Shown in pieces: positions 8,351 to 15,005 of a stretch of 42,255 nt of DNA. Under the pieces are notes generated by a model. It had not been told where the DNA came from and did no database searches. It saw nothing but the letters and a program-made list of their open reading frames with translations. Made by a program: the position numbers and the translations under genes. Positions within the stretch are counted from its first letter, which is position 1. The number at the start of each line of letters is the position of its first letter. Source of the DNA: a virus; IMG/VR virus record IMGVR_UViG_3300006071_000024, positions 1 through 42,255 of that record. One strand, written 5' to 3'.

Positions 8351-9078
8351 TGTTTGGCTACGCCGCATTCGCCCAACCACCCTTTGCTTCCCTAGGGTCA
8401 ACTCAGTACATCATAACGATTACTCAGAACGTTGGGTTTGCGGATACTCCGACCATTACCGCCAATTTCCCATTGGCTTTATCAGAGCCTTTAATCTTTA
8501 CTGACTTTAACAGCGAGATTGACACCTATATTGAAGGTATCGGTGAGCCAGTATCTTTTGCCGATTCAAATACTCAGCAGTCCTCATTCCTTGAGACGCG
8601 CTCAGAGAACTTCAGCTTTGCCGATTCCAATACGCAGTCTTGGGCTTTTGTTAACTCTATCTCAGAAAGCCTGATATTCGCAGACTCAAGCACCCAGACT
8701 TCAGCTTTCCTCCAGTCTATTACCCAGAACTTCAGCTTAGCAGATACTCCAACTGCAACTGTCAACACATCGGTCAGCATAACGGAGACATTCCAGTTAA
8801 GTAGCATCCAGAGCATCCAGTACAACGCGGTCTACTCCATCACGGAGAACCTGTCTTTTGCCGACAATGTGGCGCCAACATCATATTGGATTAAAATAGA
8901 TGATACTCAGATAGCGTCTTGGGCGGCGATTAATGACACGCAGTCAGGGACTTGGACAAAGATTGACAACACGCAGACTGTAGCTTGGACGCCCATTACA
9001 GACACCAACACGCCAAACTGGACAACCATCAATGACACTCAGTCCGTAATTTGGACTAAGATAAATAACTCGCAATAA
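8350..9078 (+). CDS. Repeat-built tail fibre protein
   Basis: A 242-residue protein that is almost all repeat. Residues 1-25 are a short unique N-terminus. From residue 26 there are seven units of exactly 20 residues plus a partial eighth, with the core (E/Q)(N/P)xSFADSxTQ. From about residue 179 a second array begins: six units of 11 residues with the core W-x-x-I-x-D-T-Q, the last one incomplete. The two arrays have different periods and composition. Such regular arrays suggest a stiff shaft or trimeric beta-helical stem. It sits immediately before the collar-type fibre gene, so it may form the shaft for that tip. Confidence 0.7.
   Translation: MFGYAAFAQPPFASLGSTQYIITITQNVGFADTPTITANFPLALSEPLIFTDFNSEIDTYIEGIGEPVSFADSNTQQSSFLETRSENFSFADSNTQSWAFVNSISESLIFADSSTQTSAFLQSITQNFSLADTPTATVNTSVSITETFQLSSIQSIQYNAVYSITENLSFADNVAPTSYWIKIDDTQIASWAAINDTQSGTWTKIDNTQTVAWTPITDTNTPNWTTINDTQSVIWTKINNSQ
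8425..8868 (+). repeat. 60-base coding repeat, seven copies plus a partial
   Basis: The protein reads in units of exactly 20 residues, for example EPVSFADSNTQQSSFLETRS, ENFSFADSNTQSWAFVNSIS and ESLIFADSSTQTSAFLQSIT. Copies diverge in the middle and are strongest at the SFADS core. Confidence 0.85.
8884..9075 (+). repeat. 33-base coding repeat, about six copies
   Basis: Units of 11 residues, for example SWAAINDTQSG, TWTKIDNTQTV and NWTTINDTQSV, run to the end of the gene. Trp, Ile and DTQ positions are conserved in nearly every unit. Confidence 0.85.
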
Positions 9079-9087
9079 GGACACACC

Positions 9088-10206
9088 ATGTCAAGTACGT
9101 ATTCATCAGATCTACGCATCCAGCTTATGGGTACAGGCGACCAAGCCGGTACTTGGGGTGCGACTACAAACAATAATTTCCAATACATCTTTGAGCAAGC
9201 CATTGCCGGGGTGCAAACCGTATCTGTAACTGCTACCCCCCAAGCACTGACTTACCTCAACGGCGCGACCGCTACGCTGTCTAACAACCAAGCAATTGCT
9301 GCAGCATTGATACTAACAAACGGCGGAGTGAACGCTAACTTCACAATTACAACGCCGAGTGGATCACAAAAGTTATACATTATTTACAACAACACTTCGT
9401 ATACTGCCACTATACAGGTGACAAGCTCTTCTGGGGCAACAATAGCCATTCCTGCAGGAGTGACAACAACGGTCTATACAGACGGCACAAACTTCTATGC
9501 GGCAAATACTGGTACGGTTGGGGCTTATGGTGTTAATGGCGCGCTGACTGTAACAGGTAACGCATCGGTTGGGGGCACTCTTGGAGTAACAGGCAATACA
9601 ACACTGAGCGGCACTTTAGCCGTTACAGGTACAACAACACATACAGGCGCGGTTACGCTTAGCGGAGGCGGCACAACAACCACCCCATCTACTGGGGATA
9701 ACTCTACCAAGATTGCAACAACAGCGTTTGTACAAAGTGCGGCGATATCTTTAGCTACTATCTACCCTGTGGGTTCTATCTACATGAATACCAGCAGTAG
9801 CACTAATCCTGCTACGTTGTTTGGTTTTGGTACATGGACAGCGCTTGCTCCTGGACAGATGCTACTTGGTAATGGTGGAGGATATACCGCAGGTGCGACT
9901 GGCGGTTCTGCAACGACTACGATTAGTCTCTCAAACTTACCTCCTCACGATCACAGTATTAATGACCCTGGTCATCAGCACATTACAGGAGCTTATTATG
10001 GAGGTACCATATTACCTCCTGGTCCGTCTTATAGTAATATGGGAGCGTATGACTACCAAGTTAGTGGTGCTGCTGGTTTAGCGTTATCTTCAACTACAAG
10101 TATCTCAGTAAACACCACTCAAAAGAGTGGTTCCGCTTTCCCCAACACCGCAATGACGACAATCTCCCCGTATTTGGTTGTTTACATGTGGCAACGCACA
10201 GCCTAA
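9088..10206 (+). CDS. Tail fibre with C-terminal collar (gp10/microcystin-type) domain
   Basis: A 372-residue protein with AAGGACAC before its ATG. The N-terminus (YSSDLRIQLMGTGDQAGTWGATTNNNFQYIFEQAIAG) is a widespread virion-attachment domain of phage fibres. The middle holds short repeated VTGN/GTLxVTG units (about residues 150-200), typical of a triple-helical shaft. The C-terminal third (YPVGSIYMNTSSSTNPATLFGFGTW, then LPPHDHSINDPGHQH) is a collar-type domain like the C-terminal region of T4 gp10 and related fibres; the HDH and HQH clusters may bind metal. A receptor-binding role is likely. Confidence 0.75.
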   Translation: MSSTYSSDLRIQLMGTGDQAGTWGATTNNNFQYIFEQAIAGVQTVSVTATPQALTYLNGATATLSNNQAIAAALILTNGGVNANFTITTPSGSQKLYIIYNNTSYTATIQVTSSSGATIAIPAGVTTTVYTDGTNFYAANTGTVGAYGVNGALTVTGNASVGGTLGVTGNTTLSGTLAVTGTTTHTGAVTLSGGGTTTTPSTGDNSTKIATTAFVQSAAISLATIYPVGSIYMNTSSSTNPATLFGFGTWTALAPGQMLLGNGGGYTAGATGGSATTTISLSNLPPHDHSINDPGHQHITGAYYGGTILPPGPSYSNMGAYDYQVSGAAGLALSSTTSISVNTTQKSGSAFPNTAMTTISPYLVVYMWQRTA

Positions 10207-10207
10207 G

Positions 10208-10854
10208 ATGGAACCCATAAGTATTTGCCTGGGGCTTCTCTCTGCTGTCAAGCAGGGCGTAGCTATGTACAAGGAATACAAGTCAGTAGGCAAAGAAGCT
10301 TATGGGGTTATGCAGGAGATCTCAACCGGGCTTGGATCGTTCTTTGAGCACAGTGAAAAAGCACAGGCAGAGATAAAAGAAAAGGAAAAGAACCCACCAA
10401 GGGGCAAGTCAATTCAGGCGCAGGCGCTAGAAAATATCATGGCGCGTAAACAGTTGCAACAAGCCGAGTACGATCTGCGCCAAACATTGATATACGATAC
10501 GCCCCCCGAACTGGGCGCCATGTGGGAAGAATTTCAAGTCGAACGAGCCAAGTTAACAAAAGACAAAGCCAAGTTCGATGAAGCTCAAAAAAAAAGGATC
10601 GACAAGAAGCCCTGGAGCGGCGTGTTCAGCGCGATCAACGAAACCTTCGCGTCGCCCTTGTCGGGAGTTTACTTGTCATCGTGTTGACCATTTTTGGTTT
10701 GATGTACTACATTCGGGATGACTACGAAAAGCGCAAACTGGACGACCCTTGGTACATAGAGTTTAAAAAGAAGTTTAACGACAATGGCAAAGAAATCGAG
10801 TGTTATAAAATCTTTCGTGAAACTGGGTATCTTCCTAAGTATTGTCCTGGTTAG
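10208..10854 (+). CDS. Membrane protein apparently made by -1 frameshift on an A9 run
   Basis: The zero frame (10208-10687) codes for 159 residues: a helical, charged cytoplasmic protein (ICLGLLSAVKQGVAMYKEYK, then a coiled region ending KFDEAQKK). After nine A residues (10587-10595) the zero frame reads 30 ordinary-looking residues and stops. The -1 frame opens at 10582, just before the run, and continues to 10854: KDRQEALERRVQRDQRNLR, a clear membrane helix (VALVGSLLVIVLTIFGLMYYI), then a charged tail. The -1 frame has no start codon with a ribosome site ahead of the membrane helix. Joined, it is a 215-residue protein with one C-terminal membrane anchor. It heads the lysis cassette. I believe homologues are single-frame proteins with a C-terminal membrane segment, but this is memory. 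A homopolymer assembly error is the main alternative. Confidence 0.6.
10587..10595 (+). promoter_or_regulatory. Candidate -1 slippage site (A9 run)
   Basis: Nine consecutive A residues, read in the zero frame as CAA AAA AAA AGG. Runs of this length support ribosomal -1 slippage (A-AAA-AAA type) or polymerase slippage. The -1 frame is closed by TGA at 10579 and the zero frame by TGA at 10685, so a shift is useful only within this short interval, and the run lies inside it. A weak stem (CGCGA 10630-10634 with TCGCG 10647-10651) lies about 35 bases downstream, farther than usual for a stimulator. Confidence 0.5.
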
Positions 10855-10993
10855 CGGTTGTAAAGATCGCTACCGTTATCACTGTCAAGACCCTAAGCAT
10901 TGGAATGATGAAGACTGTAAACCACCTTATTGCGTTGCTACGCAAACTTGCCCCGAGTATTTCGACAAGCCCCCGAATGCAAAAAACAACTGA
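10784..10993 (+). CDS. Small Cys-rich lipoprotein
   Basis: A 69-residue protein with a basic start, a hydrophobic helix (LGIFLSIVLVSG) and a good lipobox LVSGC with Cys at residue 26. The mature part is short and Cys-rich (HCQDPKHWNDEDCKPPYCVATQTCPEYF), which suggests disulfides in the periplasm. I recognise this type as a small lipoprotein found in lysis or late regions of many podovirus-like phages; function unknown, perhaps envelope protection or lysis modulation. It overlaps the -1 frame of the previous gene by 71 bases and the holin-like gene by 17. Confidence 0.7.
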   Translation: MAKKSSVIKSFVKLGIFLSIVLVSGCKDRYRYHCQDPKHWNDEDCKPPYCVATQTCPEYFDKPPNAKNN

Positions 10994-11315
10994 ACAATTA
11001 GATGCCGAAACCAAGCGCTTTGTTATCAGGGCGTTTAGCATTGCGTTGGTCTTTATTGTTATATTGTTTGGGTACAGTATTGTCTACACAGAACAACCCC
11101 TATTTAACGAAGCCCCTGCTGACAAGCAGATCTTTACAGTATTAACCCTAGTAGGAGGGCAACTGCTGACTATACTAGCTAACTATATTTCCAAAGGTTC
11201 TGCGCCTCCATCAATCACACCTACAACATCTTGCACGCCCACAACGTCAAAAACTTTTACGCCGACAACTTCTTCTCCACATTTTGGTAACCCCAATGAT
11301 AGGCCAGCGCTATGA
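10977..11315 (+). CDS. Holin-like membrane protein
   Basis: I chose ATG 10977, giving 112 residues; the frame extends 5' only through the lipoprotein gene. Two membrane segments are clear: FSIALVFIVILFGYSIVY (about residues 19-36) and FTVLTLVGGQLLTILANYI (about 53-72). Two helices, a short N-terminus and position just ahead of Rz/Rz1 and the endolysin match a class II-type holin that would permeabilise the inner membrane at lysis. The C-terminus is an unusual Thr/Pro/Ser tract (TPTTSCTPTTSKTFTPTTSS). Holins are assigned by topology and place, not by a conserved motif. Confidence 0.6.
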   Translation: MQKTTEQLDAETKRFVIRAFSIALVFIVILFGYSIVYTEQPLFNEAPADKQIFTVLTLVGGQLLTILANYISKGSAPPSITPTTSCTPTTSKTFTPTTSSPHFGNPNDRPAL

Positions 11316-11785
11316 AATATGTTATTGCTATTGTTCTTTTTTGTAGCTTTGTGGGTGGTGTGTATGAGTATGGACATCATCAAGGTTATGCCGAGTCCCA
11401 AGCTGAGATGATTGAAAAAATTGCAGAAAGTAACGCCAAAGCGCGGGAAACAGAAAATAAATTAAACACCCAAGTCGCCGACCTCTCAACCCAACTTGTA
11501 AAGGTACAAAATGAAGCTCAGAAACAAATTGCTAAGCGTGATGCTGACATTGCCAATGGTAAGCTGCAGCTTTATGTCCGTACCAAAGGCACAGTATGTC
11601 CCACCACAAATGCCCCCGCTACCAGCGGACCTGACACCTCAACAGCCCAACTTGACCCAGCGTTTGCTCAGTCTCTTGTCAGGGTCACCGACGACGGAGA
11701 CACCGCAATCCGCAAACTCAACGCCTGTATCGCAACCTATAATCAAGTAAAGGAATTAATCAATGGAAGCACAACAACTCGCTGA
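11312..11785 (+). CDS. Rz-like inner-membrane spanin
   Basis: A 157-residue protein with an N-terminal membrane anchor (YVIAIVLFCSFVGGVYEYG, residues 3-21), followed by a long coiled coil (residues about 30-90, ESNAKARETENKLNTQVADLSTQ) and a periplasmic C-terminal domain with two Cys. This is the layout of i-spanins, which pair with an outer-membrane lipoprotein to fuse the two membranes in the last step of lysis. The partner gene is nested in another frame inside it. It overlaps the holin-like gene by 4 bases (ATGA) and the endolysin by 23. Confidence 0.8.
   Translation: MKYVIAIVLFCSFVGGVYEYGHHQGYAESQAEMIEKIAESNAKARETENKLNTQVADLSTQLVKVQNEAQKQIAKRDADIANGKLQLYVRTKGTVCPTTNAPATSGPDTSTAQLDPAFAQSLVRVTDDGDTAIRKLNACIATYNQVKELINGSTTTR
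11511..11750 (+). CDS. Rz1-like outer-membrane spanin, nested in Rz
   Basis: A 79-residue protein fully inside the Rz gene in a different frame. It has an AAGG ribosome site 6 bases before its ATG, a lipoprotein signal (KLLSVMLTLPMVSC, lipid-bearing Cys at 19), and a Pro-rich mature part (YVPPQMPPLPADLTPQQP), all typical of o-spanins. Nested Rz/Rz1 genes are a classic phage arrangement and imply a Gram-negative host. Confidence 0.8.
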   Translation: MKLRNKLLSVMLTLPMVSCSFMSVPKAQYVPPQMPPLPADLTPQQPNLTQRLLSLLSGSPTTETPQSANSTPVSQPIIK

Positions 11786-12368
11786 AGCAGCAAATATTGA
11801 TTTAGGTCATGCTGAGGCGCTTATGCCCGGCATGGAAGCCGCCATTCAACATGCAGAACTCAATACTCCAGAACGCCTAGCGGCTTTTATTGCGCAGTGT
11901 GGGCATGAATCAGGTGGATTTAAATTCTTTGAAGAAAACTTGAACTACAAAGCTGAGTCGCTTATTCGCACTTGGCCCAGCCATTTCAATGAGGAGAATG
12001 CCAATGAATACGCGCATAACCCAGAAAAAATCGCAAACCGGGCATACGCTAACCGCGGCGGAAATGGAGATGAGGAATCGGGTGATGGCTGGGCAAATCG
12101 AGGCAGAGGCGCGATCCAGCTTACCTTTAAAAACAACTATGAAGAATGTTCCCGTGACTTGGGATACGATTTCGTATCAAATCCTGATGCTGTCTCAACG
12201 CCTGAAGGCGCGCTTATCACTGCGGCGTGGTTTTGGAAAAAGAACAATTTGAACCATCATGTTGATAACAATGATTTCACAGGATTGACGAAAGCCATAA
12301 ATGGTGCGACAATAGGGTTCGAGGATCGCATGGCCCGCTTCAATCATGCTATGACCGTTTTTGCGTAA
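11763..12368 (+). CDS. Endolysin, glycoside hydrolase family 19
   Basis: A 201-residue protein matching the GH19 chitinase-like fold used by many phage endolysins to cut the peptidoglycan glycan backbone. The catalytic acid region is HESGGF (Glu49), and the second acidic region is FFEENLNYKAESL (about 56-67). Further family features are NRGRGAIQLTFKNNY (the substrate-groove Gln/Tyr region) and TAAWFWKKNNLN. The length is that of a single-domain enzyme with no cell wall-binding or signal segment, so it depends on the holin for release. It follows Rz/Rz1 with a 23-base overlap. Confidence 0.9.
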   Translation: MEAQQLAEAANIDLGHAEALMPGMEAAIQHAELNTPERLAAFIAQCGHESGGFKFFEENLNYKAESLIRTWPSHFNEENANEYAHNPEKIANRAYANRGGNGDEESGDGWANRGRGAIQLTFKNNYEECSRDLGYDFVSNPDAVSTPEGALITAAWFWKKNNLNHHVDNNDFTGLTKAINGATIGFEDRMARFNHAMTVFA

Positions 12369-12379
12369 ACGAGGTAGTT

Positions 12380-14464
12380 GTGCCATTAACCAAACTCGAA
12401 TTTAGACCGGGCGTTAACCGAGAAGCCACGACTCTCGCTAATGAGGGTGGTTGGTACGACTGTAATAATATTCGTTTTCGTTCAGGCTATCCCGAAAAGA
12501 TTGGTGGGTGGGTAACCGATACCGGCACAGAGTCCACGACCCAAATAGCAACATACCCCGCAGCAGATCAAAACCTTCCCACCGCAACACCCCCTACCAC
12601 ATCAGGCTACAACACAGCGTCTTTCTGGGGAGTTTGCCGTAACTTATGGGCATGGTTAAACCTTGCCGGTTACAACTTATTAGGTCTTGGCACTAACCTA
12701 AAATACTATATTCAAAACGGTATTGGCGGAACTTTTTATGACGTTACACCCATACGCACAACTACAACGCACACTGCCACTTTTGCGGCGACCAACGGTT
12801 CTACAACTATTACAGTTACCGATTCGGCTAACGGTGCACAGGCTGGAGATTTTGTAACTTTTAGCGGCGCTGTGTCCTTGGGCGGTGTTATAACGGCTTC
12901 GGTGCTTAATAGAGAATACCAAGTTGTTGCCATTACAGGCGCAAATACATACACCATAACAACCAGCGTTGCAGCAAACAGTAGTGATTCAGGAAACGGC
13001 GGAACCTTAGTAGTTGCAAACTATCAAGTTAATACAGGTAGTTCAATATACACGCAAGCGCTAGGTTGGGGTGCAGGCGGATGGGGCGGAGCTACAACAG
13101 GGCTTTCTTCAACAGGTTGGGGGCAACCGGCATCTTCTGGGGTGGGCGAACAACTTCGCTTGTGGTCATCCGCTAATTATGGACAAGATTTAATCATCAA
13201 TCCAAGCGGCAGCCAGATGTATTATTGGGCGGTGAACGCGACGGCGACTACATTTGATAGGGCGCAAAACTATACCGCCAGTGCGACTATTACAACATCA
13301 ACAGGCACCTTCACTTGCGACTCTACCACGCCAAGCTTGGTTAACTATGTGATGGTGTCCGATGCGTCGGACTTTGTAATTTGTTTTGGATGTAATGATC
13401 CATCAGGCGTTGTGGGTCCGACATACCTTGATCCTATGTTTGTACGTTGGTCTGATCAACAAAACGCAGGGGTTTGGAACCCAACAGCAACGAATCAGGC
13501 GGGCAGCTACCGGTTGTCTCAAGGATCGCAAATTGTTTCTGCTATACCTGCTCAGCAAGGTATTTTAATTTTTACAGACACGACTGTTTATATCATGCAG
13601 TACGTTGGCACGCCTTATGTCTGGGGCTTCCAACCAATGGCGAGCAACACCTCTATCATGGGTCCCAATGCAGCCGCCAACATTAATAACATTGTGTACT
13701 GGATGGGGTATAACAAGTTCTATTATTACAACGGTACAGTACAAACCCTACCCTGTGCAGTTCGTGAATATGTGTTTGACAACATTAACTTGTCTCAATC
13801 TGCGCAAGTCTATGCAGGTACCAACGAAGCGTTTAACGAAGTATGGTGGTTCTACCCATCTGTTACTGGGCGCAATAGCGACGGCTCGCTGGGTACTTTT
13901 ACGCCGTCTAACCCTAACACGCTAACTGATTCTTATGTGATTTACAACTACGTAGACCAAACGTGGTACTACGGCGCTATGCAACGCACTGCGTGGCTTT
14001 ATTCGCCCCTTAGACAGACACCCGTGGCAACCAATTATTATGGGCAATTGACGTATCAAGAAAACGGTGTGAACGATGGAACGACTAACCCAGCTAGTCC
14101 TATTAATGCTTTCATCCAAAGCTCTGATTTCGATATTGGTGACGGTAATAATTTTGGTTTTGTGTGGCGTGTTGTTCCTGATATAAACTTTACGGGATCG
14201 TACAACCCCAACCCAACGGTCAATCTGACACTTCTTCCAAGACAAAATCCTGGAGCTAATTACGGCACTTCCAACAATCCAGGAATAACCAGTCAGCAAA
14301 ACTATACGCAAGAACGCGAGTACTTGATCCAGACTTTTACGCCGCAAATCTATGTCAGGGCAAGAGGACGCCAAATGGCGCTTAAGATTCAGTCTACAGG
14401 TTTGGGCGTGCAGTGGCAGTCAGGCGCGCAGCGCTTGGACATTCGTCCTGACGGGAGACGTTAA
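12380..14464 (+). CDS. P22 gp10-like tail / packaged-DNA stabilisation protein
   Basis: A 694-residue protein with a GTG start and GAGGTAG upstream. The N-terminus (LTKLEFRPGVNREATTLANEGGWYDCNNIRFRSGYPEKIGGW) is the signature of gp10-like proteins that form the tail hub or nozzle below the connector and keep DNA in. Beta-propeller-like strands follow (LWSSANYGQDLIIN, MFVRWSDQQNAGVWNPT, GILIFTDTTVYIMQYVG). Residues about 131-216 are a Thr/Gly-rich segment (NGSTTITVTDSANGAQAGDFVTF) that looks like an inserted beta domain. It is separated from the other connector genes by the fibre cluster and lysis cassette. Confidence 0.75.
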   Translation: MPLTKLEFRPGVNREATTLANEGGWYDCNNIRFRSGYPEKIGGWVTDTGTESTTQIATYPAADQNLPTATPPTTSGYNTASFWGVCRNLWAWLNLAGYNLLGLGTNLKYYIQNGIGGTFYDVTPIRTTTTHTATFAATNGSTTITVTDSANGAQAGDFVTFSGAVSLGGVITASVLNREYQVVAITGANTYTITTSVAANSSDSGNGGTLVVANYQVNTGSSIYTQALGWGAGGWGGATTGLSSTGWGQPASSGVGEQLRLWSSANYGQDLIINPSGSQMYYWAVNATATTFDRAQNYTASATITTSTGTFTCDSTTPSLVNYVMVSDASDFVICFGCNDPSGVVGPTYLDPMFVRWSDQQNAGVWNPTATNQAGSYRLSQGSQIVSAIPAQQGILIFTDTTVYIMQYVGTPYVWGFQPMASNTSIMGPNAAANINNIVYWMGYNKFYYYNGTVQTLPCAVREYVFDNINLSQSAQVYAGTNEAFNEVWWFYPSVTGRNSDGSLGTFTPSNPNTLTDSYVIYNYVDQTWYYGAMQRTAWLYSPLRQTPVATNYYGQLTYQENGVNDGTTNPASPINAFIQSSDFDIGDGNNFGFVWRVVPDINFTGSYNPNPTVNLTLLPRQNPGANYGTSNNPGITSQQNYTQEREYLIQTFTPQIYVRARGRQMALKIQSTGLGVQWQSGAQRLDIRPDGRR

Positions 14465-14664
14465 TGGCAGTTGTTCCAAAGCTAAACTCAACCCAAGTAC
14501 CGGCAGTTCCTCAACTGCCTACGCCTCCTACGGCTTACGACCAGAATCAACAGACACAGTTAACCAACGTGCTGCGTCTGTATTTCCAACAATTGAACAC
14601 AGTAGTTAGTGTAAACGCCAACAATGAAGCTTCTAACTCTGTTCTTACCTGGTTGAACCAATGA
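14464..14664 (+). CDS. Small hypothetical virion-region protein (66 aa)
   Basis: A 66-residue protein overlapping the gp10-like gene by one base (TAATG) and the next gene by 4. It has a Pro-rich start (KLNSTQVPAVPQLPTPPTAYD) and a helical end (QTQLTNVLRLYFQQLNTVV). Similar short proteins sit between gp10-like and ejection genes in related phages; function unknown. The helix could oligomerise as a small tail fibre or needle-like element, which is speculation. Confidence 0.65.
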   Translation: MAVVPKLNSTQVPAVPQLPTPPTAYDQNQQTQLTNVLRLYFQQLNTVVSVNANNEASNSVLTWLNQ

Positions 14665-14996
14665 GCTTCTATCAAAACATTATCCCTAATCAGCTTGCGC
14701 AGGCGGCGGTTACAACATCTACTACCACGGTTTACACCGTTCCTGTGTCTACAAGAACTATAATTAAAGACATCAACATCACGGCGACAAGCAGTATCAC
14801 GGTCACAATTTACTTTGTCCCAAGTGGTGGCACAGCAGGCACAGGCAATATTTTCTTGGATGTGGTGCCAGTCAATTCAGGCAGTTCTTATTTTCATTGG
14901 GTAGGCACACAAGTTTTATCAGCAGGCGCCACGATACAAGTTGTGGCATCAGGTACAGGCGGTAACATTTTTATTAGTGGTGGCGAAGCTACCTAG
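14661..14996 (+). CDS. Small beta-sandwich virion protein (111 aa)
   Basis: A 111-residue Thr/Ser/Gly-rich protein of alternating strands (TVYTVPVSTRTIIKDINITATSSITVTIYFVPSGG), the pattern of a small jelly-roll phage appendage protein. It is coupled to the previous gene by ATGA. The fold layout resembles the protein at 5988. Probably a tail or fibre accessory subunit. Confidence 0.65.
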   Translation: MSFYQNIIPNQLAQAAVTTSTTTVYTVPVSTRTIIKDINITATSSITVTIYFVPSGGTAGTGNIFLDVVPVNSGSSYFHWVGTQVLSAGATIQVVASGTGGNIFISGGEAT

Positions 14997-15005
14997 GAGT
15001 TTATT

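Noticed and set aside
4662-10206. Possible diversity-generating retroelement target in the fibre cluster
   Set aside because: No reverse transcriptase gene, template repeat or C-type lectin variable end was seen; the repeats are protein-level and diverged at synonymous sites.
10681-10783. Short gap between the zero-frame stop and the lipoprotein start as an intergenic regulatory region
   Set aside because: It is filled by the -1 frame coding for the membrane helix and tail, so it is better explained as coding sequence.
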